From positions 1 to 64,000 of the forward strand of contig NZ_BBXF01000004.1 in the NCBI RefSeq assembly GCF_001570585.1: a stretch of DNA of 64,000 bases, in the 5' to 3' direction. Under the pieces are notes generated by a model that saw only the letters and a list, made by a program, of their open reading frames with translations, was not told the origin of the DNA and ran no database searches. Each line of letters starts with the position of its first letter. Positions within the stretch are counted from its first letter, which is position 1. Shown piece by piece: positions 34,479-43,193 of the stretch. Source of the stretch: Herbidospora daliensis. Its GTDB lineage: Bacteria; Actinomycetota; Actinomycetes; Streptosporangiales; Streptosporangiaceae. The position numbers and the translations under genes are program-made.

Positions 34479-35027
34479 GTGACGTCCATCATCCCTGAGA
34501 TCGACGCGCGCAGCACCCGGGAGGTGCTCGCCGCCGCTGACGTCGGCCCCATCGTCGAAGCGCTGCTGGTCGACCACCACGAGATCATCATCCGCAAGCC
34601 GCGCGCCCCGTTCGTCTCGCGCTGGAGCGTCCAGGCGCTCAACGGGGAGCTCCGCCACGGCGAGGGCCTGGACTTCCAGGCGGCGTTGGTCGCGTGTGGT
34701 GTGGACGCCGACGTGGCCGGCCGCGTGAAGGAGCTGGCCGAGCCGTCGCCGGAGACCGTCGTCGACCGCGTGCTGGCCGCGCTGGCCGAGTGGGCGGTGG
34801 AGTACCCGTACGGCCACTCGGCGCAGAACATGCTGATGGTGGCTCAGCTGGCCGCCGCCGGGTTCAGCCCCGCCGAGGCGGTGCGGCTCGGGTACGAGGG
34901 CAGCTTCGCGCCGGAGTTCCGGGCGGCGTCGGCGCGGACGGACGAGCTGATCAAGGCGGCCGGTCGGGCGATCTGCGCCCGCGAGGCCGTCGAGGTCGAG
35001 GACGAGCTCGCGGCGGTGGCGTCGTGA
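34479..35027 (+). CDS. Phage early protein, unknown function
   Basis: A 182-residue protein from GTG 34479, chosen because AGAAGGAGAG lies just upstream; longer frames run back through the hairpin. It is mixed alpha/beta with VDHHEIIIRKPRAPFVSRWS and a helical, Ala-Glu-rich second half. No domain recognised. Its stop overlaps the next start as GTGA. Confidence 0.75.
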   Translation: MTSIIPEIDARSTREVLAAADVGPIVEALLVDHHEIIIRKPRAPFVSRWSVQALNGELRHGEGLDFQAALVACGVDADVAGRVKELAEPSPETVVDRVLAALAEWAVEYPYGHSAQNMLMVAQLAAAGFSPAEAVRLGYEGSFAPEFRAASARTDELIKAAGRAICAREAVEVEDELAAVAS

Positions 35028-35389
35028 CGAACCTCGACATGTCCGTCCCGGCCGTGCTGCGCCGGGCCGCCGAGGTCTACCAGCGCAACGGCGCGCACAA
35101 GGGCTCGTACTACAACGCCCAGCAGGAGCGCGAGGGCGTCCCGGTCAGCGAGTGCCGCGTGTGCGTCCTCGGCGCGATCGACATCGCCGCCGGCGGGGCC
35201 CCGGCGTCGTTCCCGGACGCGGGTGACCAGCCCCGGCTGGTGCTGGCTGGGCACCTGGGGATCGACACGTCGGAGGCGCACGTCGACGGTGACGTGGCGG
35301 CTTGGCACGACGCCCGGCAGACGACGCCGAAGCAGGTCGTTGAGGCGCTGCTGGCTGCCGCTGCGGCCGCTGAGGCGGTGGCTTCATGA
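35024..35389 (+). CDS. DUF6197-like protein
   Basis: A 121-residue protein. CRVCVLGAIDIAAG in the middle and VAAWHDARQTTPKQVVEALL at the end resemble the small DUF6197 proteins found in actinobacterial phages and mobile elements; function unknown. The GTG overlaps the previous stop and the next ATG overlaps this stop, so it is embedded in a coupled early operon. Confidence 0.7.
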   Translation: MTNLDMSVPAVLRRAAEVYQRNGAHKGSYYNAQQEREGVPVSECRVCVLGAIDIAAGGAPASFPDAGDQPRLVLAGHLGIDTSEAHVDGDVAAWHDARQTTPKQVVEALLAAAAAAEAVAS

Positions 35390-36177
35390 AGCCGTTGTCG
35401 ATGCGCGTGTTCGACGTGCTCACCTACATGGACTGCCACCCGGGCGGCAACATCGCCGGCGCGGTCACCGCCACCGCCGACGGGTCCGGCAAGGACGTGT
35501 ACGAGGCGCTCGCCACCCACCTGGGCCTGTCGGTCGAGGAGTCCGCGACGGAGCCGGCCGACGCCGTGTACGCCTGGGAGGGCCGGGCGTCGGGCTGGGA
35601 GATCCGGGCGGCGCTGACCGCCTGCGGGCGGGCGGAGCGCCGCCGGGAGCGGGACGCCCAGGAGGACGCCGACCTCATCCGGCACATGGCCGAGGCCGAC
35701 GCCCTGACGGCGGAGCAGGTCGCCGCCGAGCTCGCCGAGCTGGAGGTGCGGCCGATCTACGAGCCGACCCGCTGGGACTACGGCTACCGGGTCCACCTGG
35801 AGAAGCTGCACCGCAAGCACCAGGGCCTCCCGGCGATCCCGCCGCTGCGGGAGTGCTGCCGGGAGGCGGCCGGCCGGACGTCGCACTACCACTGCGAGCG
35901 GTGCGACGAGCTGGTGAGCATGTACGGGCACCAGCGGTGCGACTCGCCGGTCCCGGTCGACCTGGCCGACGAACCCGTGCCGGTGAAGACGGTGACGATC
36001 AACTGGATCCCCGGCAACGACTTGGGCGGGCCGACGCACGTCGTCGTCTACAAGGTGAACGGGAAGTCGACGGGGTCGGAGTACGTCCAGCCGGCCCGGA
36101 TCGACGCCAAGCGGGCGTCGCTGGAGGCCGACGGCTGGACCATCACGGTCGACGAGCGGCCGGGCGGTGCGCTGTGA
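35386..36177 (+). CDS. Phage early protein with a zinc-finger-like segment
   Basis: A 263-residue protein of unknown function. Near residues 160-190 it has CCREAAGRTSHYHCERCDEL followed by YGHQRC, a set of Cys and His that could bind zinc. The N-terminal 60 residues could be a winged helix (FDVLTYMDCHPGGNIAGAV). The C-terminal 60 residues repeat the VxADGWTITVDERPGG style seen at the end of the next gene. Confidence 0.65.
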   Translation: MKPLSMRVFDVLTYMDCHPGGNIAGAVTATADGSGKDVYEALATHLGLSVEESATEPADAVYAWEGRASGWEIRAALTACGRAERRRERDAQEDADLIRHMAEADALTAEQVAAELAELEVRPIYEPTRWDYGYRVHLEKLHRKHQGLPAIPPLRECCREAAGRTSHYHCERCDELVSMYGHQRCDSPVPVDLADEPVPVKTVTINWIPGNDLGGPTHVVVYKVNGKSTGSEYVQPARIDAKRASLEADGWTITVDERPGGAL

Positions 36178-36578
36178 CGACCTACCAGCGCGGCGAGACC
36201 GTGCGAATCAGCTTCGAGGCCAAGCTTCACGACGCCCACGACGACGGCACCGTCCACCTCCGCGTCCCCGGCAACATGGGCGACGACTTCTTCACCCGCC
36301 TCGACTTCGCCGAAACGGCCCTCACGATCGAGCGGACTCTGCCGGCCGATGGTGACGCCCAGCCGGGCGACGTCTGGCGGGACGCGAGCGGCGGCATGTG
36401 GTTCGCGCAGACGGTCGACACCGACGACGCGGCCGGTGAGCCGTACGTGATCCTCATCCCCGCTCAGACGAGCCGGTGGGGGCGTCGGCCCACGCACGAC
36501 GACTTGTACGGCGTGAACCGCGAGTTCGGCCCGATGGCTCTGATCTGGCGCGACGAGCGGCCGGGCGGTGACGTCTGA
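36174..36578 (+). CDS. Phage early protein, unknown function
   Basis: A 134-residue, beta-rich acidic protein (KLHDAHDDGTVHLRVPGNMG; GDVWRDASGGMWFAQTVDTD) ending in WRDERPGGDV, an ending shared with the previous gene. GTG 36174 overlaps the upstream stop. No family recognised. Confidence 0.7.
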   Translation: MTTYQRGETVRISFEAKLHDAHDDGTVHLRVPGNMGDDFFTRLDFAETALTIERTLPADGDAQPGDVWRDASGGMWFAQTVDTDDAAGEPYVILIPAQTSRWGRRPTHDDLYGVNREFGPMALIWRDERPGGDV

Positions 36579-36829
36579 TGGGCAGCGCGTACGCCACCTC
36601 GGACTGGCGGTCGAGGAACATCCACACCGTCACCAAGGCGCTCGACGGCCTGGAGCTGACGGACGAGGACAAGGCCGCGATCACGTGGCTGTCCCGTTGG
36701 AAGCCCGAAACGGTCGCCACGCTCGCCCTGACCGCCGCGACCGCCACGATCGCGAACCAGGACACCACCGCGTTCCTGTCGCCCGGAGCGGCTGACTGGA
36801 ACAGGGCTATCGAGGGGCGCACCTCGTGA
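36578..36829 (+). CDS. Small phage early protein, unknown function
   Basis: An 83-residue, mostly helical protein (LTDEDKAAITWLSRWKPETV, ATLALTAATATIANQDTTAF). Shares a base with the upstream stop. No family recognised and no transmembrane segment is convincing. Confidence 0.65.
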   Translation: MGSAYATSDWRSRNIHTVTKALDGLELTDEDKAAITWLSRWKPETVATLALTAATATIANQDTTAFLSPGAADWNRAIEGRTS

Positions 36830-37188
36830 CCGCTCGCCTTCTGGCCCCCGCCGCGCACACCAGCGCGGCGGGCACCGCCACCCGCGACCAGCTCCTCCAG
36901 CTCGCCCGCGACCACGCCGACGGCAACCTCTACGAGATCCACAAGACCGTCGACCACCTCGCCGGGGCCGGACGCACCGAGGCGCAGACCTGGGCCCTGT
37001 TCGAGGACCTCGTCCGAGCCGTCGAACAGCGCGACCTCCTCGACGCCGGGCTCCTCCACTGGACCGAGATCGAGCCCGACCTCGCCGGGCCCGACCCCAG
37101 CGACGCCGCCGCCGACATCGCACGCGGGCGCGTCACCGACGCCCTCAACGCACTCCTCAAGACCACCGACCGGAGGACCAACCCGTGA
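36826..37188 (+). CDS. Phage early protein, unknown function
   Basis: A 120-residue helical protein (TRDQLLQLARDHADGNLYEI, ALFEDLVRAVEQRDLLDAGL). GTGA overlap at its start and again with the RecT-like gene at its end, so it is likely translated with the recombination pair that follows. No family recognised. Confidence 0.7.
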   Translation: MTARLLAPAAHTSAAGTATRDQLLQLARDHADGNLYEIHKTVDHLAGAGRTEAQTWALFEDLVRAVEQRDLLDAGLLHWTEIEPDLAGPDPSDAAADIARGRVTDALNALLKTTDRRTNP

Positions 37189-38018
37189 CCCTTCAGCACG
37201 TCGAAAACACCAACGGGAACACGCCGGCCGTCCCCGCGCCCCAGCAGCCGCCCATGGCCAAGGCGCCGGTCCCGCTCGGAGCCCCCCTGTCCGACCTTGA
37301 CCAGGCGTGGCGGCTCGCCGGCGCGCTCATGCAGTCCTACCTGCTGCCCGCCAGCCTCACCAAGAACCCGAAGGCGACCCAGGCGAACGTCACCCTGATC
37401 CTGCTCTACGGCGCCGAGCTCGGCCTCGCGCCGATGCAGTCCATCCAGGAGATCTACGTCGTCAACGGCCGCCCTCAGCTCTCCGGCCGCCTGTGGCTGG
37501 CGAAGGTCCGGTCCGCCGGGCACAAGGTCGAGAAGGTCGTCCACACCGCCCAGGAATGCACCATCCGCATCACGCGCGGCGACACCGGCGAGGACTGGGA
37601 AGAGACCTTCACCATCGACGACGCCCGCCTCGCGGGCCTCCTCGGCAAGGACACCTACAAGCAGCACCCGAAGCGGATGCTGCTGTGGCGGGCCGTCGCC
37701 AACTGCGCCACCGGCATCTGCCCCGAGGTCGCCATGGGGTTCGGCTCCGAACTCCCCGACGAGGACGCCCCGCCCCCGCCGCCGGAGGTGTCGCTGGCCC
37801 GCGCCGTCGACGCCCGCACTACCCCGGCCGCGCAGCCGCCCGCCGAGGACATCGCCGACGGCGAGATCGTCGACGACACCCCCGACGAGGCACTCCGCGA
37901 GGAGATCCTCGGCATCGCCAACGCCCACACCTCCGGCTCGGCCGACGGCGGCCCGCTCACCTGCACCATCTGCATGGGCCCGCACGACGAGAGCGACTGC
38001 CCGGACGGTGGCGCGTGA
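37185..38018 (+). CDS. RecT-like single-strand annealing protein
   Basis: A 277-residue protein. The core (about residues 35-190) contains SLTKNPKATQANVTLILLYG, AELGLAPMQSIQEIYVVNGR and LLGKDTYKQHPKRMLLWRAV, the pattern of RecT-family annealing proteins in actinobacterial phages. It would coat single strands and pair them with homologous DNA. The tail is acidic and ends in a possible zinc knuckle, CTICMGPHDESDC. It overlaps the Cas4-like exonuclease gene by GTGA, a classic annealase-exonuclease pair. Confidence 0.8.
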   Translation: MTLQHVENTNGNTPAVPAPQQPPMAKAPVPLGAPLSDLDQAWRLAGALMQSYLLPASLTKNPKATQANVTLILLYGAELGLAPMQSIQEIYVVNGRPQLSGRLWLAKVRSAGHKVEKVVHTAQECTIRITRGDTGEDWEETFTIDDARLAGLLGKDTYKQHPKRMLLWRAVANCATGICPEVAMGFGSELPDEDAPPPPPEVSLARAVDARTTPAAQPPAEDIADGEIVDDTPDEALREEILGIANAHTSGSADGGPLTCTICMGPHDESDCPDGGA

Positions 38019-39028
38019 AGTCGCTGACCACCGCCGACCTGCTGCTGGAGTGGGACAAACGACGGCCCCGCTCCCGGCAGCGCCAGTTCGGCATGAGCGA
38101 GCTCGGCGGCTGCCGACGCCGCGCCGGATACCGGCTGGCCGGGGTCGAGCCGACGAACGACGGCGGGTCGCTCCCGGCGATCATGGGCACCGGCATCCAC
38201 GAGGCCGTCTCCACGGTATTCGGGCAGATGCAGGCCGACGGGCTCATTCCGGCCGACGACCTCGTCGAGCACGAGGTCGAGTTCGCCGGGATCCTCGGCC
38301 ACCTCGACCGCTACGAGAAGGCGACGGCGTCGCTGATCGACGTCAAGACGACCTCCCAGCGGCGGCTCGACAAGCTGAAGGTCCAGGGCCCGGACCGGGG
38401 CCACCTGTGGCAGACGCACGGTTATGGCGCCGCGCTCATCTCGCAGGGCCTGCCGGTGCGCCGGATCGTCATCGACTACCTCGCCCGCGACACCGGCGAG
38501 CAGTGGCGTTACGTCGGCAGGTTCGACCCGCAGGTGGTCCGCGACGCGCTGGCGTGGGTGGCCGAGGTCCGCTCGACTGAGCTCGACTACCTGCCGCGCG
38601 ACTTTCAGCCGGACTCGCCGTGGTGCGAGCACTGCCCCTTCCGCGACGCCTGCTGGGAGGGCGCCGTCGACGGCCGCGACCCGCGCAGCGTCCTGTACGT
38701 CGAGGACCCGGACGCCGCCGGGTGGGCGGCAAAGCTGGAGGACGCCCGCGCCCGCAAGAAGGCCGCCGAGTCCGACGAGAAGACCGCCCGGGGCGCTCTC
38801 GATGCGCTGCGCCCGAACGACGCCGGCGTGGAGCACGTCGCGGTTCCGGGGTTCGGCAAGGCGATCCGGTTCACGGTGACGTCGCCGGAGCGGCTGGACG
38901 GGACGCAGATCCGCAAGGACTACGCGGCGGCTGGCCGGCCGGTGCCGGTGAAGCCGGGCAAGCCCGAGGTCCGGCTGGACCTGGTGGACGCCAGCGACGA
39001 CGTGTTCGTGCCGGGAGGTTCTCAGTGA
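38015..39028 (+). CDS. Cas4/RecB-family PD-(D/E)XK exonuclease with Fe-S cysteines
   Basis: A 337-residue nuclease. The active-site core is GILGHLDRYE and ASLIDVKTTS (Asp ... Asp-x-Lys). Cysteines in LGGCRRR near the N-terminus and in PWCEHCPFRDACWEG near residue 205 match the [4Fe-4S] arrangement of Cas4 and AddB nucleases. It probably makes single-stranded ends for the RecT-like partner encoded just upstream. The C-terminal 100 residues form a helical extension that is not part of the nuclease. Confidence 0.85.
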   Translation: MKSLTTADLLLEWDKRRPRSRQRQFGMSELGGCRRRAGYRLAGVEPTNDGGSLPAIMGTGIHEAVSTVFGQMQADGLIPADDLVEHEVEFAGILGHLDRYEKATASLIDVKTTSQRRLDKLKVQGPDRGHLWQTHGYGAALISQGLPVRRIVIDYLARDTGEQWRYVGRFDPQVVRDALAWVAEVRSTELDYLPRDFQPDSPWCEHCPFRDACWEGAVDGRDPRSVLYVEDPDAAGWAAKLEDARARKKAAESDEKTARGALDALRPNDAGVEHVAVPGFGKAIRFTVTSPERLDGTQIRKDYAAAGRPVPVKPGKPEVRLDLVDASDDVFVPGGSQ

Positions 39029-39426
39029 CGGGTTCGAAGGAGATCGCGATCCGTCACGTGGCCCGGTTCGGCGGCTTCCGTGGTGTGGTGCTGCCGCTGT
39101 CGGCGCCGCTTCCGGAGAACACGATGGACCCCCGCTGGCTCGCCTGTGCCAGCCACCGCACCGCCTGTGACTGCCGCGAGGCCGAGTTCGGCGAGCGCAT
39201 CAACGAGTACCGCTCGGACGAGGAGCAGGCCAAGAAGGTCTTCGCCGAGGTCCTGGCCGGTCACCAGACGTTCGCCTACACCGCCACCGGTGCGGTCGAC
39301 ACGGTCGCCCAGTGCAAGTGCTCGGGCTGCGAGATCGCCCGGCGCACGTACTTTCGGCGGCCGTGGGACGTCGACGCCGACCGCGAGGCCGCTGGGCTGG
39401 TGGAGCGGACGGAGGTGCCGTTCTGA
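39025..39426 (+). CDS. Phage early protein with zinc-binding cysteines
   Basis: A 133-residue protein that follows the exonuclease by GTGA overlap. It has [12 protein letters not shown] and, near the end, [16 protein letters not shown], four or five Cys that could hold zinc. No family recognised. Its TGA shares a base with the ATG of the HNH-like gene. Confidence 0.7.
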   Translation: MTGSKEIAIRHVARFGGFRGVVLPLSAPLPENTMDPRWLACASHRTACDCREAEFGERINEYRSDEEQAKKVFAEVLAGHQTFAYTATGAVDTVAQCKCSGCEIARRTYFRRPWDVDADREAAGLVERTEVPF

Positions 39427-40019
39427 TGGGCCGCCCCCGGATCGTCCCCGTCGGTGCGGTGTTCGGCCGCCTCACCGTGATCAAGCAGCGCAACCCGCCG
39501 GAGACGCATGTCGAATGCCGATGCTCCTGCGGGACCGCCAGCGTCCTGGTGCCGATGACCTCCATCGGCAAGAGGGGCTTCTCGTGCGGCTGCCTACAGC
39601 GTGAGCGGACCGTCGCCGCAAATACCTCTCACGCGATGACCGGCACCCGCGACTACTTCAGCTGGCACATGATGATCCGCCGCTGCACCGATCCCCGAGT
39701 CGCCGCCTACGCAGGCTATGGCGCCCGCGGCATCACGGTGTGCGAGCGCTGGCTGGACTTCGCCACCTTTTACGCCGACATGGGGCCCCGGCCGGCCGGG
39801 ATGACTCTCGACCGGATCGACAACGACGGCCCCTACAGCCCAGAGAACTGCCGATGGGCCACCCCTTCGGAGCAGGCGAAGAACCGACGTCCCCGGAACG
39901 GGGGCCGCTGCGCCCGTGGGCACGAGCGGACGCCTGAGAACGCCCGGCCTCGCAAGAGCGGTGGGTTCCAGTGCCGCGTCTGTGAACGCCTGCGCCGGAA
40001 GTCCCTCACTTCCCCCTGA
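39426..40019 (+). CDS. HNH/AP2-type phage endonuclease-like protein
   Basis: A 197-residue protein. The first part has [11 protein letters not shown] and a zinc site ([20 protein letters not shown], then CGC). The middle has the widely shared [23 protein letters not shown] and [20 protein letters not shown] segments of phage HNH-like homing-type nucleases. The end has a zinc knuckle [11 protein letters not shown]...CRVCERLRR. It may be a selfish endonuclease gene or serve in packaging; the knuckle recurs in the sigma-like protein at 45875. Confidence 0.8.
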   Translation: MGRPRIVPVGAVFGRLTVIKQRNPPETHVECRCSCGTASVLVPMTSIGKRGFSCGCLQRERTVAANTSHAMTGTRDYFSWHMMIRRCTDPRVAAYAGYGARGITVCERWLDFATFYADMGPRPAGMTLDRIDNDGPYSPENCRWATPSEQAKNRRPRNGGRCARGHERTPENARPRKSGGFQCRVCERLRRKSLTSP

Positions 40020-40028
40020 AACACGTTC

Positions 40029-40054
40029 GGGCCCCGCCATGCCCGGCGGGGCCC
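40029..40054 (+). terminator. Strong hairpin after the HNH-like gene
   Basis: GGGCCCCGCC (40029-40038) and GGCGGGGCCC (40045-40054) make a perfect 10-bp GC stem with the 6-nt loop ATGCCC. It fills the 55-bp gap before the next gene. There is no U-tract, as is common in actinomycetes. Confidence 0.65.
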
Positions 40055-40074
40055 TCACTCCCTGAAGGAAGCAC

Positions 40075-40482
40075 ATGTCTCACCCCAGTATCCCCCAGCC
40101 CGTCCCGCTGGTTCTGTCGCGGACGACCATCGACCGGATGGCCGGCCGGGTCGAGGACGACATCAAGGCACTGGCCGACGAGGTGGACGCCAAGGTCGCA
40201 CCGCTCCAGCAGCAGATCGACGCGCTGCGGGCGCAGCAGACCCGGACCGTGTTCGAGATGCGGGCGGCCGTCGAGCAGCTCGGGGCGTTCGCGGAGCCGG
40301 AGCCGACGTTGTCGGCGTTTCTGCCGCCGGACCGCCGCCACTACCCGCCGACGCTGGAGCCGGGCCAGGAGGCGGCGCTGGAGCGGATCAACGAGGCGCA
40401 CGACGAGCAGGACCGGGCGGAGGGTGTGACGCACCCGTCGTACCAGCGGCCGTACGTGCAGCAGGGCCAGGTGCAGCAGTGA
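40075..40482 (+). CDS. Coiled-coil phage protein, unknown function
   Basis: A 135-residue protein. Residues 20-70 are a likely coiled coil (VEDDIKALADEVDAKVAPLQ, QQIDALRAQQTRTVFEMRAA). The C-terminus is rich in Gln and Tyr (SYQRPYVQQGQVQQ). A GAAGGA site precedes ATG 40075, after the hairpin, so it begins a new coupled set of genes. Confidence 0.7.
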   Translation: MSHPSIPQPVPLVLSRTTIDRMAGRVEDDIKALADEVDAKVAPLQQQIDALRAQQTRTVFEMRAAVEQLGAFAEPEPTLSAFLPPDRRHYPPTLEPGQEAALERINEAHDEQDRAEGVTHPSYQRPYVQQGQVQQ

Positions 40483-40679
40483 GCCGCCGTCGTGGCCGCC
40501 ACGAGCGGCCGGGCCCGGCCCCGGAGCGGCTCTCCGGCCTGCTGGGCCGCCGTGAGCGGCACGGGACTCTCACCGGCTGGGCTGCGCTGGCCCGCGTGGT
40601 GGACGCCGCCCGCCAGCAGCAGGCCGACCTGAACCGGGCCTGCTACACCCCCACCCCTGACCTGCGGAGCGCCTCATGA
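40479..40679 (+). CDS. Small basic phage protein, unknown function
   Basis: A 66-residue, Arg-rich protein (VSRRRGRHERPGPAPERLSG) coupled by GTGA to the coiled-coil gene and by ATGA to the next gene. No family recognised. Confidence 0.6.
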   Translation: MSRRRGRHERPGPAPERLSGLLGRRERHGTLTGWAALARVVDAARQQQADLNRACYTPTPDLRSAS

Positions 40680-41260
40680 GCCTGTTCACCCCCGCCGACG
40701 CCGCGAGCGTCCTCACCGCCCACAACGGGACCTACTCGTTCGACGACGACAACGAGCGCGTGGCCCTGCCCGAGGTGACCTGGGTGGAGGACCTGCCGGT
40801 TGTCGAGATCCGGATGATCCCCGTCCGGGACGCTGTCCGGCCGGACCGCAAGGCGTCCGAGCACTTCGAGGCGCACGTGTTCGCGGTCGAGAAGCCCGGC
40901 CCGGTCGCCACCGAGCCGGTCACGCTGCCCGTGTACGTCGCCCGGGAGCTGGCCCAGCGGGAGCCCAACCCGGATGTGTCCGTCAACGGCTGGACGGTCG
41001 TGGCCAACTCCGAGGGTGAGGCCCGCCGGGACATGCGGTGGTGGCACCTCGTCATCCGCGACGAGGCGGGCCGCCACTTCAGGGCCTCGTATCTGGTTGA
41101 CCCTGACGGTCTGGGTCCGAAGCCGTTCGAGGACGACGAGCCGGTGTTCACGCCGGTCGAGCGCCACACGCGGGTCGTGCAGGTCGAGGAGTGGTGGGTG
41201 GTCATCCCGCCCGCTGACGGCCCGTCCGACCTCGACGCGCCGGAGGCCACCGATGGCTGA
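40676..41260 (+). CDS. Phage early protein, unknown function
   Basis: A 194-residue acidic, beta-rich protein (LPEVTWVEDLPVVEIRMIPV; RHTRVVQVEEWWVVIPPADG). It contains two Trp-rich patches but no recognisable domain. ATGA overlap with the preceding gene and an 8-bp overlap with the next. Confidence 0.7.
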   Translation: MSLFTPADAASVLTAHNGTYSFDDDNERVALPEVTWVEDLPVVEIRMIPVRDAVRPDRKASEHFEAHVFAVEKPGPVATEPVTLPVYVARELAQREPNPDVSVNGWTVVANSEGEARRDMRWWHLVIRDEAGRHFRASYLVDPDGLGPKPFEDDEPVFTPVERHTRVVQVEEWWVVIPPADGPSDLDAPEATDG

Positions 41261-41453
41261 GCCCGCACTGATCGTCCCGTCCGGCTGCCGCCACTGCGGC
41301 GTCGAGGAGCGCACCCACTACACGCGTTACGCCACCACCGACGAGCACGGCAACCCGCTCCCGGGCCACCAGTACGTGCAGCCCACGCAGGAGCAGATCA
41401 AGGCCCGCATGAACGCCCGCGCGAGCCAGGAGGAGGCGACCGATGGCCGCTGA
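41253..41453 (+). CDS. Small zinc-ribbon-like phage protein
   Basis: A 66-residue protein with GCRHCGVEERTHYTRY, a single CxxCG plus a later His (PGHQYVQP), so zinc binding is possible but incomplete. It overlaps both neighbours. No family recognised. Confidence 0.65.
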   Translation: MAEPALIVPSGCRHCGVEERTHYTRYATTDEHGNPLPGHQYVQPTQEQIKARMNARASQEEATDGR

Positions 41454-41811
41454 CCGCACCCCCGCCGAGACGATCCTCGCCGCCGTCGCCAAGCTGCGCG
41501 AGCGCGCCGAGAAGGCCGCCCCAGGCCCGTGGAACGTCGACGGCCCGTTCTGGTGGGGCCCCGAACTCACCGGCGACGGCGTCCAGCCGTCGTCCACCAT
41601 CAGCGACCCCGACCGCGTCTCCCTCGCCCTCATCCCGTCGCCACTCCCCGACGCGCACCCGCGTTCGGAGGAGAGCGCCCACTGGATCGCGATGATGTCG
41701 CCCGCGCTGGCTGGCCCGCTGGCCCGCGTCCTCGACGAGCATCGGGCCGCGTACTGCACGCCCGGCTGCTCGGTCCTGGAGATCGCCCGCACCCTCCTCG
41801 GGGAGGCGTGA
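41443..41811 (+). CDS. Conserved-style phage protein, unknown function
   Basis: A 122-residue protein. The KLRERAEKAAPGPWNVDG opening and SEESAHWIAMMSPALAGPLA, RVLDEHRAAYCTPGC segments form a pattern that I associate with small actinophage proteins of the same length; no function is known. TGATG-type junction with the next gene. Confidence 0.7.
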   Translation: MAADRTPAETILAAVAKLRERAEKAAPGPWNVDGPFWWGPELTGDGVQPSSTISDPDRVSLALIPSPLPDAHPRSEESAHWIAMMSPALAGPLARVLDEHRAAYCTPGCSVLEIARTLLGEA

Positions 41812-42161
41812 TGGACGCCCTCTTCCACGTCGACACCCCGCCGCCCCCGCCTGCGGCTCCGAAGGAGTCGGACGGCGTCAGCCGCACCCGACGCCAGCGC
41901 GAAGCCCTCGCCGCCGGACACCACCCCCTGTCGCTCGTCCTCACCCGGCCGCTCCGTCTCCACGACGGGGCGGCCCCCGCCGACGACGCGCACGCGGACG
42001 GGCACCGCTGCGGCGGCTGCGCCCACCGGACCCACGCCGCCCACAACGGCCACCGCTACCCCAAGTGCGACATCCCCGGACGGTTCAGCAACGGCGCGGC
42101 GACCGACTGCCGGGCGTGGTGGCCGGCGTGTGTTGACTACCAGCCCAAGGAGGCGCAGTGA
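41811..42161 (+). CDS. Small phage protein with Cys/His-rich centre
   Basis: A 116-residue protein. The first 60 residues are Pro- and Arg-rich and probably disordered. The second half has CGGCAHRTHAAHNGHRYPKC and later DCRAWWPACVDY, enough Cys and His for a zinc site. GTGA overlap with the downstream membrane gene. Function unknown. Confidence 0.65.
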   Translation: MDALFHVDTPPPPPAAPKESDGVSRTRRQREALAAGHHPLSLVLTRPLRLHDGAAPADDAHADGHRCGGCAHRTHAAHNGHRYPKCDIPGRFSNGAATDCRAWWPACVDYQPKEAQ

Positions 42162-42508
42162 TCGCCCTGACGATCGCCGCCGCCGTCGTGGCCACCGTGG
42201 TCGGCTGGCTGGCCGGCCGCATCCCCGCCATGCGGAAGGTGCGCGGCGAACGCGCCCTCACCAACGCCGCCGAACGCAAGCGCAACGACCTGATCGGCGG
42301 CCTGCTCACCCTCCACGCCACCCTCCTCGGCTCCGGCCAGCAGCGCACAGCCGACCAGGTGGCGCGCATCCTCTGGCCCGACGACGCCCCCACCGTCGTC
42401 GTCACCGAAGACGAGATGCGGCTCCGCCGGGCGCTCCGCAACATCGGCGACCAGATGCTCGCCGAGGGCTACTTCATCGCCGACCAGATCGAAGGCCGCC
42501 CCCGGTGA
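42158..42508 (+). CDS. Membrane-anchored phage protein
   Basis: A 116-residue protein with an N-terminal signal-anchor (LTIAAAVVATVVGWLAGRIP) and a helical cytoplasmic region of about 90 residues (ERKRNDLIGGLLTLHATLLG). Coupled to the following two-helix microprotein by GTGA. No family recognised. Confidence 0.65.
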   Translation: MIALTIAAAVVATVVGWLAGRIPAMRKVRGERALTNAAERKRNDLIGGLLTLHATLLGSGQQRTADQVARILWPDDAPTVVVTEDEMRLRRALRNIGDQMLAEGYFIADQIEGRPR

Positions 42509-42657
42509 CCCAGCTCGTCATCCTCGCCGCGCCCGCGCTCGCCCTGACGTCCCTCGCGGCGCCCAGGGCGGCGTGGGCGCGAGCCCTCATCCTCGGCGCA
42601 CACCTCGCCACCGCCGCCGGCGTCATCGCCGCAGACCTCATCAGGACCACACGATGA
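42505..42657 (+). CDS. 50-residue hydrophobic microprotein
   Basis: Two short hydrophobic helices (LVILAAPALALTSLAAPRAA; ALILGAHLATAAGVIAADL) separated by an Arg-containing turn. GTGA and ATGA overlaps on both sides indicate a real coupled gene. It could be a small membrane accessory of the preceding protein. Confidence 0.6.
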   Translation: MTQLVILAAPALALTSLAAPRAAWARALILGAHLATAAGVIAADLIRTTR

Positions 42658-43193
42658 CCCACCACGTGATCGGGCTCGACCTCGCCGCCGAACAGAGCGG
42701 CGTCGCCCACCCCGACGGCACCGGCCTCATCACCGCCCCCAAGAAGGCCGGCAAGACCCGCACCCTCGGCGACGACCTCAACCGACTCAGCAACGCCGAG
42801 CAGGCCGTCACCCACCTCCTGGAGCACTACCGGCCGCAGCTGGTCGTCATCGAGGACTACGCACCCGGTATCCGTTCCGCCGCCGCCCACCGCCTCGCCG
42901 AGATCAGCGGCGTCGTCCGCCTCGCCTGCTACCGCGCCGGGGCCCCGCTCGCCCTCGTCAACGTCAAGCACCTCAAGCAGTACGCCACCGGCAAGGGCGG
43001 CGCCACGAAGAGCGAGATGGCCACCGCCGCGCTCAAGCGCGCCGGACTGGAGTTCCCCACCGAAGACGAGTGCGACGCCTGGTGGCTTCAGGCGATGGGC
43101 CTGGCCCGCCTCGGGAGCCCCGTCGTCGAAGTCCCCGCGCTGCACCGCGAGGCGCTCGACAAGGTGTTCTGGCCCATGGCGGAGGCCCGCTGA
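42654..43193 (+). CDS. RuvC-like Holliday junction resolvase
   Basis: A 179-residue RNase H-fold nuclease of the RuvC type. The catalytic acids are in HHVIGLDLAAEQSG, LVVIEDYAPG and ECDAWWLQAMG, with basic residues in LKQYATGKGGATKSEM for DNA. It would cut branched intermediates made by phage recombination or replication before packaging. ATGA overlap at the start and TGATG-type overlap with the WhiB-like gene at the end. Confidence 0.82.
   Translation: MTHHVIGLDLAAEQSGVAHPDGTGLITAPKKAGKTRTLGDDLNRLSNAEQAVTHLLEHYRPQLVVIEDYAPGIRSAAAHRLAEISGVVRLACYRAGAPLALVNVKHLKQYATGKGGATKSEMATAALKRAGLEFPTEDECDAWWLQAMGLARLGSPVVEVPALHREALDKVFWPMAEAR

Noticed and set aside
38015-39028. Cas4 as part of a CRISPR system
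   Set aside because: It is paired with a RecT-like gene, with no other cas gene or array nearby.
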